Origin: Robiginitalea marina
GTDB taxonomy: Bacteria > Bacteroidota > Bacteroidia > Flavobacteriales > Flavobacteriaceae
Direction: 5' to 3'
DNA length: 52,985 nt
Assembly (NCBI RefSeq): GCF_024006985.1
Contig: NZ_JAMXIB010000015.1
Span: 1 to 52,985 of the forward strand
Shown: positions 25,111 to 36,241 of the stretch, piece after piece
Position numbering within the stretch: the first letter of the stretch is position 1
Layout: every line of letters starts with the position of its first letter
The notes under the pieces: generated by a model
Told to the model about the DNA's origin: nothing
Database searches by the model: none
What the model saw: the letters and a program-made list of their open reading frames with translations, nothing else
Position numbers and translations under genes: made by a program

Positions 25111-28062
25111 TTATTTCTTGCCGTCAGTCATTTTCTTGTTCAGGGTATCGAACATCACCGGGGTGGCGATGAATACAGAGGAGTATGTCCCGACCACGAC
25201 CCCTACGATCATGGCGAACATAAAGCCCCTGAGGGTCTCCCCTCCAAAAATGAAGATGGAAAGCAGTACAACCAGGGTGGTAAGGGAGGTGTTCAGGGTC
25301 CGGCTCAGGGTGCTGTTCAGGGCCTGGTTGACATTCTCGCCCCCACGCCAGCCTTTCTCGCCGATAATTTCCCGGATGCGGTCGAAAACCACCACCGTAT
25401 CGTTAAGGGAATATCCGATAACCGTAAGGATGGCCGCGATAAAGGCCTGGTCGATTTCCATGCTGAAGGGCATCAGGGCACTGGTGGCCGAGAAAATCCC
25501 CAATACGATCAGTACATCATGGAATACGGCAACCACCGCCCCAAGGGAAAACTGCCACCTGCGGAACCGCAGCAGGATGTAGAGGAATACCACCGCCAGG
25601 GAACCAAACACGGCCCAAACTGCATTTTTCTTGATATCGTCGGCAATGGTGGGGCCCACTTTCCGGTATTTCATCACCCCGACATCCTCATTGGTGCCCC
25701 CGGGCACAAAATCCTCATAGCTCGTGCCATCCGGGAAGTATTTCTGGAGCGACTGGAAGAGGATTCCCAAAATCTCCTCATCAATTTCAGCCCCCTGCTC
25801 GTCGACTTTGTACTTGGTGGTAACCATGATCTGGTTGGCGTCTCCATAGGTCTTGGCACTGGCACTTCCAAGGGCCTGGGTCAATTCCCCGGTGATCTCC
25901 GTGGGGCTAACCGGGTCCACAAAGCGGATCTGGTAATTCCGGCCCCCGACAAAATCAACCCCCTGATCGAGCCCTTTCGTGAAAAGGGATACCACCCCCA
26001 GCACCACCAGGATCCCGGAAATCAGGAATGCCATTTTGCGCTTGCCCAAAAAGTCGATATTGAGGTTCTGGAACAAATTTTTGGTGATCGCGGTCGAAAA
26101 ATCGAGCTTCCGGCCCTTTTTGGCCAGGTAGGCCTCAATCAGGAGCCGGGTTACGAAAATCGCCGTGAAAAGTGAGGTGAGGATACCTATGATCAGGGTG
26201 GTGGCAAAGCCCTTGATCGGGCCGGTCCCGAAAACCAGCAGGATCAGGGCCGTCAGGCCTGTGGTAATGTTGGCATCCAGGATTGATGAAAGGGCATGGC
26301 CGAACCCGTCGGATACCGCCTGGGCCATCCCTTTGCCCTTTTGCAATTCCTCCTTAACCCGTTCAAAGATCAGCACGTTGGCATCCACCGACATCCCGAT
26401 GGTCAGCACAATCCCTGCAATCCCGGGCAGGGTAAGCACAGCACCCAGGCTGGCCAGCACCCCGAAGATCAACAAAATGTTGAACACCAGGGCGATATCG
26501 GAGAACCACCCGGCACGGCCGTAATAGAAAATCATCCAGAGCAACACGAAGACCATGGCGATCAGGAACGACATAAAACCGCTGTCAATGGCTTCCTGCC
26601 CGAGGGAGGGGCCCACTACGAATGAATCGATGATCTCCGCGGAGGCCGGAAGTTTTCCCGCCCGCAACACGTTCGCTATATCCTTGGTTTCGGTGACCGT
26701 AAAGGTCCCGGTGATCTCGGAACTGCCTCCGGCAATCCCACCCGGGGTAGATACCCCCGGAGCCGTGTATACGCGGTTGTCGAGGACAATGGCAATCCCG
26801 GTATTGTTCAGGTTCGCCTCATTGGTAAGCTGCTGCCATTCACGTGCACCCCGTACGTTCATATCCATCCCCACTGCAGGGCGGTTGAACTGGTCAAACT
26901 GGTCGCGGGCATCGCTGACCACATCCCCGCTCATGCGCGGCACGCCGTCGCGGTTTGATTTCAGGGCATAAAGGGCTGCAACCTCGGTGCCCTGGGATGG
27001 GCGCTCCCACATGAATTTAGTGAATTGTACCTCTGAGGGCAAGAGCCTGCGGATACTGGGCATGCGCAGCCAGGACCCGATTTCGGCTGTATCTTTGATG
27101 GCGGCGAGGCCTACGGCAAAGCCGGGGCCATTGAGGGAAAGCTTTTCAAAGAGCGGGTTGCTCTGGGCAGCGAGGTCCAGGGAATCCTGGGCCACGTCCG
27201 AAAGCAGGGAATCGATTTCGGTTTCTTCCTTTGCGGGGGTGTCTTCACGCTCCACGAGGGACTTCAATTCCTCATTGGCCTGGATGAAAAAAGTAAGCAG
27301 GCTTTGGTTTCCGGGTTCATAGGTTTCCCAGAATTCCAGTTGGGCCGTGCTGGAAAGGAGGTCCTGGGCACGGGCGATATCGCGGGCCCCGGGCAACTCC
27401 ACAAGGATACGCCCCGAATTCCCCTCGCGCTGGATATTGGGCTGGGTCACCCCAAACCCGTCGATCCGTTCGCGGAGGACCTCAAAAGCAGAAATCACCG
27501 ACTCATCTACCTTGCGGCGGATGACGGACTTTACCTGCTCATCGCTCATCTCAAAATTCACCTCATTGCTGAGCCCTTTGTTGGCAAAGATCTCAGGCGA
27601 AGCCAGCCTGGTATCGCCCTTGAGGCGATCAAAAGCGTCAAAGAACAATTCCAGATAGGTCTCATCGCTGTTTTTGGAAGCCTCGTCAGCCTCGGCCAGG
27701 GCCTTGTTGAAAACCGGATTCTTGCTGTTGTTGGCCAGGCCCTTCAGGATGTCCTTTACGGAAATCTGCAGGGTGACATTTATCCCCCCTTTAAGGTCAA
27801 GCCCCTTGTTCAGCTCCTTTTTCTTGGCATCCTCATAGGAAGTAAACCCCAGGATGGGGTTTTTGCCTATGGAGTCGAGGTACTGGGCCCCGACCTGCTC
27901 CCTGCGCGCGACATAATCTTCCTCGGTGGCGGGGACGGCTGCCTCGGCAAAGGCCTTGGCGTCGGATTCTATTTTGGAAGTGATGAAGGTGTAGGAAAGT
28001 TGGTAAATACTGACCAGGCCGAACAACAAGGCAAACAGCCGTATAAGTCCTTTATTCTGCAT
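25111..28062 (-). CDS. secDF: protein translocase subunit SecDF (fused SecD-SecF)
   Basis: Uses the proton-motive force to complete protein export through SecYEG. At 983 residues it is the single-chain form with about 12 membrane helices. The SecD half begins with one helix (LIRLFALLFGLVSIYQLSYTFI), then GLDLKGGINVTLQI, a large periplasmic region (about 95-470), and helices with GMSVDANVLIFERVKEEL. The SecF half (from about residue 665) has GVDFVGGRNYQIRF, a smaller periplasmic domain and GYSLNDTVVVFDRIRE. These are the conserved motifs for proton coupling. The periplasmic head has an insertion (about 265-370), usual in Bacteroidota. A good promoter lies just upstream. Confidence 0.97.
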   Translation of the reverse strand: MQNKGLIRLFALLFGLVSIYQLSYTFITSKIESDAKAFAEAAVPATEEDYVARREQVGAQYLDSIGKNPILGFTSYEDAKKKELNKGLDLKGGINVTLQISVKDILKGLANNSKNPVFNKALAEADEASKNSDETYLELFFDAFDRLKGDTRLASPEIFANKGLSNEVNFEMSDEQVKSVIRRKVDESVISAFEVLRERIDGFGVTQPNIQREGNSGRILVELPGARDIARAQDLLSSTAQLEFWETYEPGNQSLLTFFIQANEELKSLVEREDTPAKEETEIDSLLSDVAQDSLDLAAQSNPLFEKLSLNGPGFAVGLAAIKDTAEIGSWLRMPSIRRLLPSEVQFTKFMWERPSQGTEVAALYALKSNRDGVPRMSGDVVSDARDQFDQFNRPAVGMDMNVRGAREWQQLTNEANLNNTGIAIVLDNRVYTAPGVSTPGGIAGGSSEITGTFTVTETKDIANVLRAGKLPASAEIIDSFVVGPSLGQEAIDSGFMSFLIAMVFVLLWMIFYYGRAGWFSDIALVFNILLIFGVLASLGAVLTLPGIAGIVLTIGMSVDANVLIFERVKEELQKGKGMAQAVSDGFGHALSSILDANITTGLTALILLVFGTGPIKGFATTLIIGILTSLFTAIFVTRLLIEAYLAKKGRKLDFSTAITKNLFQNLNIDFLGKRKMAFLISGILVVLGVVSLFTKGLDQGVDFVGGRNYQIRFVDPVSPTEITGELTQALGSASAKTYGDANQIMVTTKYKVDEQGAEIDEEILGILFQSLQKYFPDGTSYEDFVPGGTNEDVGVMKYRKVGPTIADDIKKNAVWAVFGSLAVVFLYILLRFRRWQFSLGAVVAVFHDVLIVLGIFSATSALMPFSMEIDQAFIAAILTVIGYSLNDTVVVFDRIREIIGEKGWRGGENVNQALNSTLSRTLNTSLTTLVVLLSIFIFGGETLRGFMFAMIVGVVVGTYSSVFIATPVMFDTLNKKMTDGKK

Positions 28063-28109
28063 GAGTTAACTGGTTATCTGAATAATCGATGGTTTGTGCA
28101 AACAGCGTG

Positions 28110-28140
28110 CAAATATATCATTTCCACTATGAACTGCCAA
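28110..28140 (-). promoter_or_regulatory. promoter of secDF
   Basis: On the minus strand TTG (complement of 28138-28140), 20-base spacer, then TATATTTG (complement of 28110-28117): a full match to the Bacteroidota promoter. The box ends about 47 bases before the secDF ATG. Confidence 0.7.
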
Positions 28141-28210
28141 TAAAAACAAGGCTTTTGTACCTACCGGATTCCAGGGCTGCCCGCACGGATGTCCCCTCTG
28201 CTGACCCGGC

Positions 28211-28240
28211 AAAAAAAAAGCACCCCCGGGCAGGGGTGCT
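28211..28240 (-). terminator. intrinsic terminator of mdh
   Basis: An 8-bp stem (AGCACCCC at 28219-28226 with GGGGTGCT at 28233-28240) and a 6-base loop. On the minus strand it is followed by about nine T, and it lies 24 bases past the mdh stop. Confidence 0.88.
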
Positions 28241-28264
28241 TTCGGGCTTAACCTGCGGCATCTC

Positions 28265-29191
28265 TCAGAGTTCCAGCAGGGCGTTGGTTTTGGATACCCC
28301 TTCGGCGCTATCCTTCATTTTCGCTTTTTCATCAGCATTGAGGTCTACTTCTACGATGCGCTCAATGCCATTTCTGCCCAGGATGACCGGTACCCCGATG
28401 CAGAGGTCCTCAAGGCCGTATTCGCCGTTGAGCATGGCGGAACAGGGGAAAAGTTTCTTCTGGTCGCAGGCAATGGCCTGTACCAGGGCTGAAACCGCTG
28501 CCCCGGGAGCATACCAGGCACTGGTGCCCAGCAGTTTGGTCAGGGTGGCACCCCCCACCTTGGTGGCTTCCTCTACTTCCTGCAGGCGCTGCTCCGAAAG
28601 GAACTCCGAAACTTTCACGCTGTTTCGTGTGGCATGGCGGGTAAGCGGTACCATTCCTGTATCGCTGTGCCCCCCGATGACCATCCCGTCCACATCGGAA
28701 ATAGGCGCCCCAAGGGCCTCAGCCAGGCGGTACCGGAAGCGGGCGCTGTCCAGGGCACCCCCCATGCCGATAATTCGGTTCTTGGGAAGCCCCGAAGTTT
28801 TATGGACCAGATACGTCATGGTATCCATTGGGTTGCTGACCACGATAACGATAGCTTCAGGGGAATGTTCGAGCAGACTGGCGGTAACGGACTTCACAAT
28901 GCCCGCGTTTATGCCGATCAGTTCTTCCCGGGTCATCCCCGGTTTGCGCGGGATCCCGGAAGTAATGACTACAATATGGCTGCCCGCTGTTTTGGAATAG
29001 TCATTGGTGGCCCCAGAGATGCGGGTATCAAACCCGTTCAGGGAGGCACATTGCATCAGGTCCATGGCTTTTCCTTCAGCCACCCCTTCCTTGATGTCGA
29101 CCAGGACTACGTCAGACGCAAAATTCTTTATGGCAATATACTCGGCACAACTGGCACCAACCGCGCCAGCCCCAACAATGGTTACTTTCAT
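28265..29191 (-). CDS. mdh: malate dehydrogenase (LDH-like type)
   Basis: NAD-dependent oxidation of malate to oxaloacetate in the TCA cycle. At 308 residues it belongs to the LDH-like MDH class. The N-terminal Rossmann motif is VTIVGAGAVGASCAEYIA, with an acidic residue (VLVDI) selecting NAD. The substrate loop is GIPRKPGMTREEL with the paired arginines, then VVSNPMDTMTYL and the catalytic His in IGGHSDTGMVP. Length and motifs are normal. It is monocistronic, with its own promoter-like box upstream and a strong terminator. Confidence 0.96.
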   Translation of the reverse strand: MKVTIVGAGAVGASCAEYIAIKNFASDVVLVDIKEGVAEGKAMDLMQCASLNGFDTRISGATNDYSKTAGSHIVVITSGIPRKPGMTREELIGINAGIVKSVTASLLEHSPEAIVIVVSNPMDTMTYLVHKTSGLPKNRIIGMGGALDSARFRYRLAEALGAPISDVDGMVIGGHSDTGMVPLTRHATRNSVKVSEFLSEQRLQEVEEATKVGGATLTKLLGTSAWYAPGAAVSALVQAIACDQKKLFPCSAMLNGEYGLEDLCIGVPVILGRNGIERIVEVDLNADEKAKMKDSAEGVSKTNALLEL

Positions 29192-29221
29192 ACCTTAGGA
29201 TTTATGGTTTTATCGGAAGTC

Positions 29222-29229
29222 CAAAAATA
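29222..29229 (-). promoter_or_regulatory. -7 element of mdh
   Basis: TATTTTTG on the minus strand, an exact TAnnTTTG match, 30 bases before the mdh ATG. No TTG at the usual distance. Confidence 0.45.
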
Positions 29230-29432
29230 GGCAAATTCCATTGAAAAATCGCACTTTCCGGACCGATGTGCCTGTATACAACCGGAACCGGGAATTTGCC
29301 GGAAATGTTAAAAAAAAGTGTTGCTGGTCGAAATCCCGGGGGTCATGCCAACCGTACGTCGAAAAAATAGCAATAGGGAGTTACCTGCCGCCGTTGCCTT
29401 AAAGGAAGACCCGATCTGTAAAGCATTATACC

Positions 29433-29801
29433 ATGCACAAAATTATCGCAAAGTCGTTGCTTTTTTTGATGGCCCTGGGAATCAGTTGTTCTGAGATCCC
29501 CGAAAATGATGATCCGGTGATCGGGATCTGGGCACAATTGCAGGCCCCGAAAGAAGCCAGCGCCAAGCATATGGACCGGGAGGAGTGGATCTTTAACGAT
29601 GCCTACCTGGGGAGATACCACGTCTACCAGGGCAACGAAATCATGGTTTCAACTGATTTCCAGTGGAAATCGGAAAGCGGGGTTTACACCATCAGCTATC
29701 CGGGGTTGGCCAAGGGAGCCGACCGGGTAACTATCAAGGAAAGTGCAGGTACCACCCTCCTTATCGACCTTCAGGGCCAGGTGCTGGCCTATCGCGAGTA
29801 A
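29433..29801 (+). CDS. small putative lipoprotein
   Basis: A 122-residue predicted lipoprotein: N-terminal MHKIIAKSLLFLMALGISC with lipidated Cys at residue 19. The mature part starts with an acidic stretch (SEIPENDDPVIGIW) and then alternates short polar strands (GRYHVYQGNEIMV, WKSESGVYTISYPG, TTLLIDLQGQVLAY), suggesting a small lipocalin-like or beta-sandwich fold. The VIGIW segment is like the GxW motif of lipocalin-type domains in Bacteroidota lipoproteins, a weak clue. It is a single gene with a strong terminator between mdh and gyrB. Function is unknown. Confidence 0.75.
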   Translation: MHKIIAKSLLFLMALGISCSEIPENDDPVIGIWAQLQAPKEASAKHMDREEWIFNDAYLGRYHVYQGNEIMVSTDFQWKSESGVYTISYPGLAKGADRVTIKESAGTTLLIDLQGQVLAYRE

Positions 29802-29827
29802 CCCCTAATTTCTCTATATATACCCTC

Positions 29828-29861
29828 GACAGCCGTGCCCCGCACGGCTGTCCTCTTTTTT
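29828..29861 (+). terminator. intrinsic terminator of the small lipoprotein gene
   Basis: An 11-bp perfect stem (GACAGCCGTGC at 29828-29838 with GCACGGCTGTC at 29842-29852), loop CCC, followed by a T-rich tract (TCTTTTTT). Confidence 0.9.
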
Positions 29862-29887
29862 GGACCCCCGGGTACTGGCAAGGCAGG

Positions 29888-29924
29888 AAAAAAGAGAAGC
29901 CCCGGCAAAATTGCCGGGGCTTCT
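29888..29924 (-). terminator. intrinsic terminator of gyrB
   Basis: A 14-bp arm pair (29895-29908 with 29911-29924, core GAAGCCCCGGC) and AT-rich loop. On the minus strand it is followed by a T tract interrupted by one C. It starts about 20 bases past the gyrB stop. Confidence 0.88.
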
Positions 29925-29944
29925 GTTCGGAGAAACAGCTAATT

Positions 29945-31993
<2,049 letters not shown>

Positions 31994-32082
31994 TTAACAA
32001 CAATTCCACAGGTGGCACTCCCCCCTGGGAATGCGATTTCGGGCGGGTGATAATTATTAGCTTTTCACCTTGATTTTGAATG

Positions 32083-32090
32083 TACTTTTG
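32083..32090 (+). promoter_or_regulatory. -7 element of the SLC13 transporter gene
   Basis: TACTTTTG, exact TAnnTTTG, 31 bases before the chosen ATG at 32122. Its position supports that start over the one at 32080. Confidence 0.45.
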
Positions 32091-32121
32091 TCGTGGAAAA
32101 GAACCAAAATTCCTTGTTGAC

Positions 32122-33567
32122 ATGGCAGATTCCAGGACCGCTTCCCAAAAACTGATCCCAAACATGCAGCGGGTGGTGGACATACAGGAAAAGATTATCT
32201 TTTTTTTGTTCTCTGTGGTGCTTTCCTTCGGATTGACCTACGCCCTTTATGAGCCGGCCATGAACCAGGCCCAGGTATATGTCCTTTTTTTACTGTTCCT
32301 GGCCATAGGGCTTTGGGTCACAGAGGCCATTCCCCCCTTTGCGGTGGGACTTATGGTTTTCGGGTTCCTCATCTTTGCCATGAACAGCTATTATTCCAAA
32401 GTAGACCCGGAAAATGTACAGTCGTATTACGCGGGGTATATCAATTCCTGGTCGAGCAGCGTCATCTGGCTGATGCTCGGGGGGTTCTTTATCGCGGAAG
32501 CCCTCAGAAAAACCAATTTGGACCAGCTGGTGTTCAGGCTTTCCATCTCCCGGTTCGGGACGAAGCCCAAATTCATATTGCTCGGCCTGATGCTGACCAC
32601 AGCCCTTTTATCCATGGTAATGTCGAACACGGCCACTTCGGCCCTGATGATCGCCTCCGTGATGCCCTTCATCGGTACCCTTAAGGAGGGTTCTCCCATG
32701 ACCAAAGCCATTTTGCTGGGGATTTCAGGGGCAGCCTCCATCGGGGGGATGGGGACGGTTATCGGCTCCCCCCCCAATGCCATTGCCGTGGAGGCCCTGA
32801 ACAACCACGGGGTTGCCGTGGGCTTCCTGGAATGGATGGTGGTCGGCTTTCCGCTGGCCATCTTGCTGACCTTGTTGTTCTGGGGGCTGCTCAGCAGGAG
32901 GTTTCTCCGGGGAACGGAAGAAACACCAATCCGGTTTGAGCACGACGATACCGGGCAACCCGATTCGCTCAACCGCCTGGAACGCCTTAAAAAACGGATC
33001 GTCCTGGCGGTGCTTGGCCTGACCCTGTTGTTGTGGCTCACTGAAAAATTGCACGGGATCCCCGCTTCGGTAGTTTCCCTGCTGCCGATCATTTTGCTGA
33101 CAATGTCAGGCATCATCAACGCCGACGATGTGCGAAGGCTTCCGTGGGACACCCTGATGCTGGTGGCCGGGGGGCTTGCCCTGGGCCTTGCCATCAAGGA
33201 AACCGGGCTGGCCAGTTTCTATGTGGAACGGATTCAGGAATTCGACCTGAACTTCTACGTGCTGGTGCTCTTCTTTGGGTTCCTCACCCTGATCCTGTCC
33301 AATGTGATGAGCAATACCGCCACGGCCTCCATCCTGATCCCAATAGGGATCATCCTGACCTTCCAAAACCCTGTCGTCCTCCCCCTGGTTATCGGCCTGT
33401 GCGCTTCGGCAGCCCTTTTCCTGCCCATTTCCACCCCGCCCAACGCCATCGCCTACAGCACCGGGAAACTGTCGCAGAAAGACTTCCGGTTCGGGGGTAT
33501 GGCTATGGGCCTGCTCTCCCCGCTCATCATAACCCTGTTCGTACTGCTTTCCACGGCCCTGTTCTGA
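32122..33567 (+). CDS. SLC13/DASS family anion (dicarboxylate or sulfate) symporter
   Basis: A 481-residue inner-membrane transporter of the divalent-anion:sodium symporter family. Both inverted halves carry the sodium/substrate signature: SNTATSALMIASVMPFIGTL followed by GSPPNAIA in the first half, and SNVMSNTATASILIPIGI followed by TPPNAIAYSTG in the second. The start at 32122 (MADSRTASQ) is preferred because a promoter-like TACTTTTG lies just upstream. A central cytoplasmic loop (about 270-305) is polar. Likely substrates are C4-dicarboxylates; sulfate cannot be excluded. It is convergent with asnB over an 89-base gap with no strong terminator. Confidence 0.92.
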   Translation: MADSRTASQKLIPNMQRVVDIQEKIIFFLFSVVLSFGLTYALYEPAMNQAQVYVLFLLFLAIGLWVTEAIPPFAVGLMVFGFLIFAMNSYYSKVDPENVQSYYAGYINSWSSSVIWLMLGGFFIAEALRKTNLDQLVFRLSISRFGTKPKFILLGLMLTTALLSMVMSNTATSALMIASVMPFIGTLKEGSPMTKAILLGISGAASIGGMGTVIGSPPNAIAVEALNNHGVAVGFLEWMVVGFPLAILLTLLFWGLLSRRFLRGTEETPIRFEHDDTGQPDSLNRLERLKKRIVLAVLGLTLLLWLTEKLHGIPASVVSLLPIILLTMSGIINADDVRRLPWDTLMLVAGGLALGLAIKETGLASFYVERIQEFDLNFYVLVLFFGFLTLILSNVMSNTATASILIPIGIILTFQNPVVLPLVIGLCASAALFLPISTPPNAIAYSTGKLSQKDFRFGGMAMGLLSPLIITLFVLLSTALF

Positions 33568-33656
33568 AGGCAGGGCCCTTACAAAGGGAAGGGTTTTTCC
33601 GATTCGGGTTCCCGGAAGGTCCCGGGCCACCGCCTGAAGGTAGCAGGGGGGCACCC

Positions 33657-35327
33657 CTATTTCACATAGGCATCGCCGTGTACCCGGGCCACCGCCCTCC
33701 CCGAAGGATCGTTCATGTTCCGGAAAGCCTCGTCCCACTCAAGGGCCACCCGGGTACTGCAGGCCACCGAAGGTTCCTGGGGTACGCTAAGGGCAGCAGC
33801 GTCACTGGGGAAATGCGATTCAAACAGGCTCCGGTAATAATACTCCTCCTTGTTGGCGGGGGTCTGCAGGGGGAAACGGTAATGGGCGTTAGCCATCTGT
33901 TCGTCGCTGACTTCCCCTGCCACCACGGCTTTCAGGGTATCGATCCAGCTATAGCCCACGCCATCGGAAAACTGTTCCTTTTGCCGCCAGGTCACCGATT
34001 CGGGGAGATAATCCTCAAAGGCCTTCCGCAGGACCCATTTCTCTATACGCCCCCCGGCCGCCATTTTGTCCCTGGGGTTAACCCGCATGGCGATGTCCAT
34101 GAATTCCTTGTCGAGGAAAGGCACGCGCCCTTCAATGCCCCAGGCGGCAAGGGCCTTGTTTGCCCGAAGGCAATCGTACTGGTGCAATTTCCCGAGTTTG
34201 CGGACGGTTTCCTCATGGAAATCACGGGGGCCGGGGGCCTTGTGAAAATACAGGTATCCGCCGAAAAGCTCGTCGGCCCCTTCCCCGGAGAGGACCATCT
34301 TAATCCCCATCGATTTGATGACGCGTGCCAGCAGGTACATGGGGGTAGCTGCCCGCACCGTGGTGATGTCGTAAGTTTCCAGGTGGTAGATCACGTCCCG
34401 AAGGGCATCGAGCCCCTCCTGAAGCGTAAATTTGACCTCGTGGTGGACGGTGCCGATGTGTTCGGCTACCTTCCGGGCAGCTTCCAGATCAGGGGAGCCC
34501 TCCAGGCCCACGGAAAAAGAATGGAGCCTGGGCCACCAGGCCTCCGCAGTATCATCGCTTTCGATGCGCCGCGCGGCATACCTTTTGGCTATGGCCGAGG
34601 TAATGGAAGAATCCAGACCGCCCGAAAGGAGTACCCCATAAGGTACGTCGGACATCAATTGCCGATGCACGGCCGCTTCCAGCCCCGTCCTCAGGGCACT
34701 GATTTCGGTCTCATTTCCCTCCACGGCCTCATACTCCATCCAATCCCGGGAATACCACCGCTGGAACCCCGGGGTGTCACTGGTCATGAAATGGCCCGGG
34801 GGGAACGGCTCGATACGGGTGCAGGTCCCCTCCAGGGCTTTCAGCTCCGAGGCCACATAAAAGGTCCCCTCCCGGTCCCACCCGATGTAGAGCGGGATGA
34901 TGCCCATGTGGTCGCGGGCAATGAAATACCGGTCATTGCGCTGGTCGTACAGGGCAAACCCAAAAATACCATTGAGTTCATCGAGGAACCCGGTCCCCTT
35001 TTCCTGGTAGAGGGCCAGCAGCACCTCGCAATCCGATTGGGTCCTGAAGGCATAGGACCCTTCGAACGGACGACGTAGCTCCCGGTGGTTATAAATTTCG
35101 CCATTGGCTGCAAGTATCAATTCCCCATCGGGGCTCACCAGGGGTTGCTTCCCGGAGGCAGGGTCCACTATCGCCAGGCGCTCATGGGTGAGGATGGCCT
35201 TTTCCCCGTCGTAGATCCCACTCCAGTCCGGCCCGCGGTGCCTGACTTTCCGGGACATTTCCAACAGGCGGGGCCGCAGGAGGGCAGCGGGCTGCTTCAG
35301 GTCGAACGCACAAACAATTCCACACAT
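33657..35327 (-). CDS. asnB: asparagine synthase B (glutamine-hydrolysing)
   Basis: Makes asparagine from aspartate, ATP and glutamine. At 556 residues it has the usual length. The mature N-terminus begins MCGIVCAF, so Cys2 is the glutaminase nucleophile. The glutaminase domain shows RLAIVDPASGKQPL and ANGEIYNHREL. The synthetase domain has the PP-loop VLLSGGLDSSITSAIA and VLSGEGADELFGGYLYF. All catalytic residues are present. It is divergent from the DUF2911 gene across 239 AT-rich bases containing no other gene. Confidence 0.96.
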   Translation of the reverse strand: MCGIVCAFDLKQPAALLRPRLLEMSRKVRHRGPDWSGIYDGEKAILTHERLAIVDPASGKQPLVSPDGELILAANGEIYNHRELRRPFEGSYAFRTQSDCEVLLALYQEKGTGFLDELNGIFGFALYDQRNDRYFIARDHMGIIPLYIGWDREGTFYVASELKALEGTCTRIEPFPPGHFMTSDTPGFQRWYSRDWMEYEAVEGNETEISALRTGLEAAVHRQLMSDVPYGVLLSGGLDSSITSAIAKRYAARRIESDDTAEAWWPRLHSFSVGLEGSPDLEAARKVAEHIGTVHHEVKFTLQEGLDALRDVIYHLETYDITTVRAATPMYLLARVIKSMGIKMVLSGEGADELFGGYLYFHKAPGPRDFHEETVRKLGKLHQYDCLRANKALAAWGIEGRVPFLDKEFMDIAMRVNPRDKMAAGGRIEKWVLRKAFEDYLPESVTWRQKEQFSDGVGYSWIDTLKAVVAGEVSDEQMANAHYRFPLQTPANKEEYYYRSLFESHFPSDAAALSVPQEPSVACSTRVALEWDEAFRNMNDPSGRAVARVHGDAYVK

Positions 35328-35566
35328 AAATTTGCTTATTAATATTTAGAAGCCAAATGTCTTTATATACTTCCAATAAAGAAATACTTATCGCATAATT
35401 GTCGAATATCTATAACTATAAAACAATTTATTACAGTTTAATGTTAGTTCATATTGTTTTTTACCCCCTGAAAAACCGTGAATTGTAAGGGCGAAAAATT
35501 TTAACGCCATTTTTAAGCGGGGAGTTCCCAAAACACTGTAATTTTAACAAAACTAAAAACACTAGC

Positions 35567-36106
35567 ATGAAACCTATTTTTACCCTCACCACCCTTTTCT
35601 TTTCCACGATTCTCTGTACCTCCCTGCTAGCCCAGGAATTCAGCGGCCTTGATAAAAGCCCGATGGATATGGCGAGCTATCCGTCCAGCTACAGGGTTTC
35701 CGAAAAAGTGGTGCGCATCACCTACAGCCGCCCGCAACTGAAGGGGCGTTCCCTCGCCGACCTGGCCCCCGCCGGACAGGTTTGGAGGACCGGTGCCAAC
35801 GAGGCCCCGGAAATCACTTTCTACCAGGATGTAACTTTTGGGGGGCAGGAGGTCAAAGCAGGTACCTATTCCCTGTTTACCATCCCCGGTGCCGATCAGT
35901 GGACGGTGATCCTTAACAACAACCTCAACCAGTGGGGGGCTTATACCTATGAGGAAGCCGCCGATGTCCTTCGGGTCAGCGTGCCGGCCGCCTCGGGGGA
36001 AGAGTCCCTGGATGCCTTTTCCATCGCCTTCCAGGAAGTAGGCAATGCCGTACACCTGGTCATGGGATGGGGCAATACGCGGGTGGCAGTTCCCATCGTC
36101 ATGTAA
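35567..36106 (+). CDS. DUF2911 family secreted protein
   Basis: A 179-residue protein with a signal peptide (MKPIFTLTTLFFSTILCTSLLAQ) and a DUF2911 domain: VVRITYSRPQLKGRSL, PAGQVWRTGANEAPEITF, VKAGTYSLFTIPG and QWTVILNNNLNQWGAYTY. The family is common in Bacteroidota and predicted periplasmic; its function is not established. It is a single gene with a strong terminator; no clear promoter box is visible in the AT-rich upstream region. Confidence 0.9.
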   Translation: MKPIFTLTTLFFSTILCTSLLAQEFSGLDKSPMDMASYPSSYRVSEKVVRITYSRPQLKGRSLADLAPAGQVWRTGANEAPEITFYQDVTFGGQEVKAGTYSLFTIPGADQWTVILNNNLNQWGAYTYEEAADVLRVSVPAASGEESLDAFSIAFQEVGNAVHLVMGWGNTRVAVPIVM

Positions 36107-36132
36107 AGGGACCCCACCTTGAGAACTATCAA

Positions 36133-36162
36133 ACCGGCGCCATTTTGCGCCGGTTTTTTTTT
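36133..36162 (+). terminator. intrinsic terminator of the DUF2911 gene
   Basis: An 8-bp stem (ACCGGCGC at 36133-36140 with GCGCCGGT at 36147-36154), loop CATTTT, followed by nine T. Confidence 0.92.
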
Positions 36163-36241
36163 GCCGCCGGCCGCGGCTTCAGCCCGGGTCAGGCCACCCG
36201 GATCCCGTTCACCGGGCATACCGGCTGTTCGATTTATAAAG

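Noticed and set aside
33568-33656. Terminator between the SLC13 transporter gene and asnB
   Set aside because: Only weak CCCTT/AAGGG pairing with a short T run can be drawn; too weak to list as a feature.
33144-35078. 644-residue open frame on the plus strand
   Set aside because: It is antisense to asnB with no recognisable domain; in GC-rich DNA long antisense frames are common.
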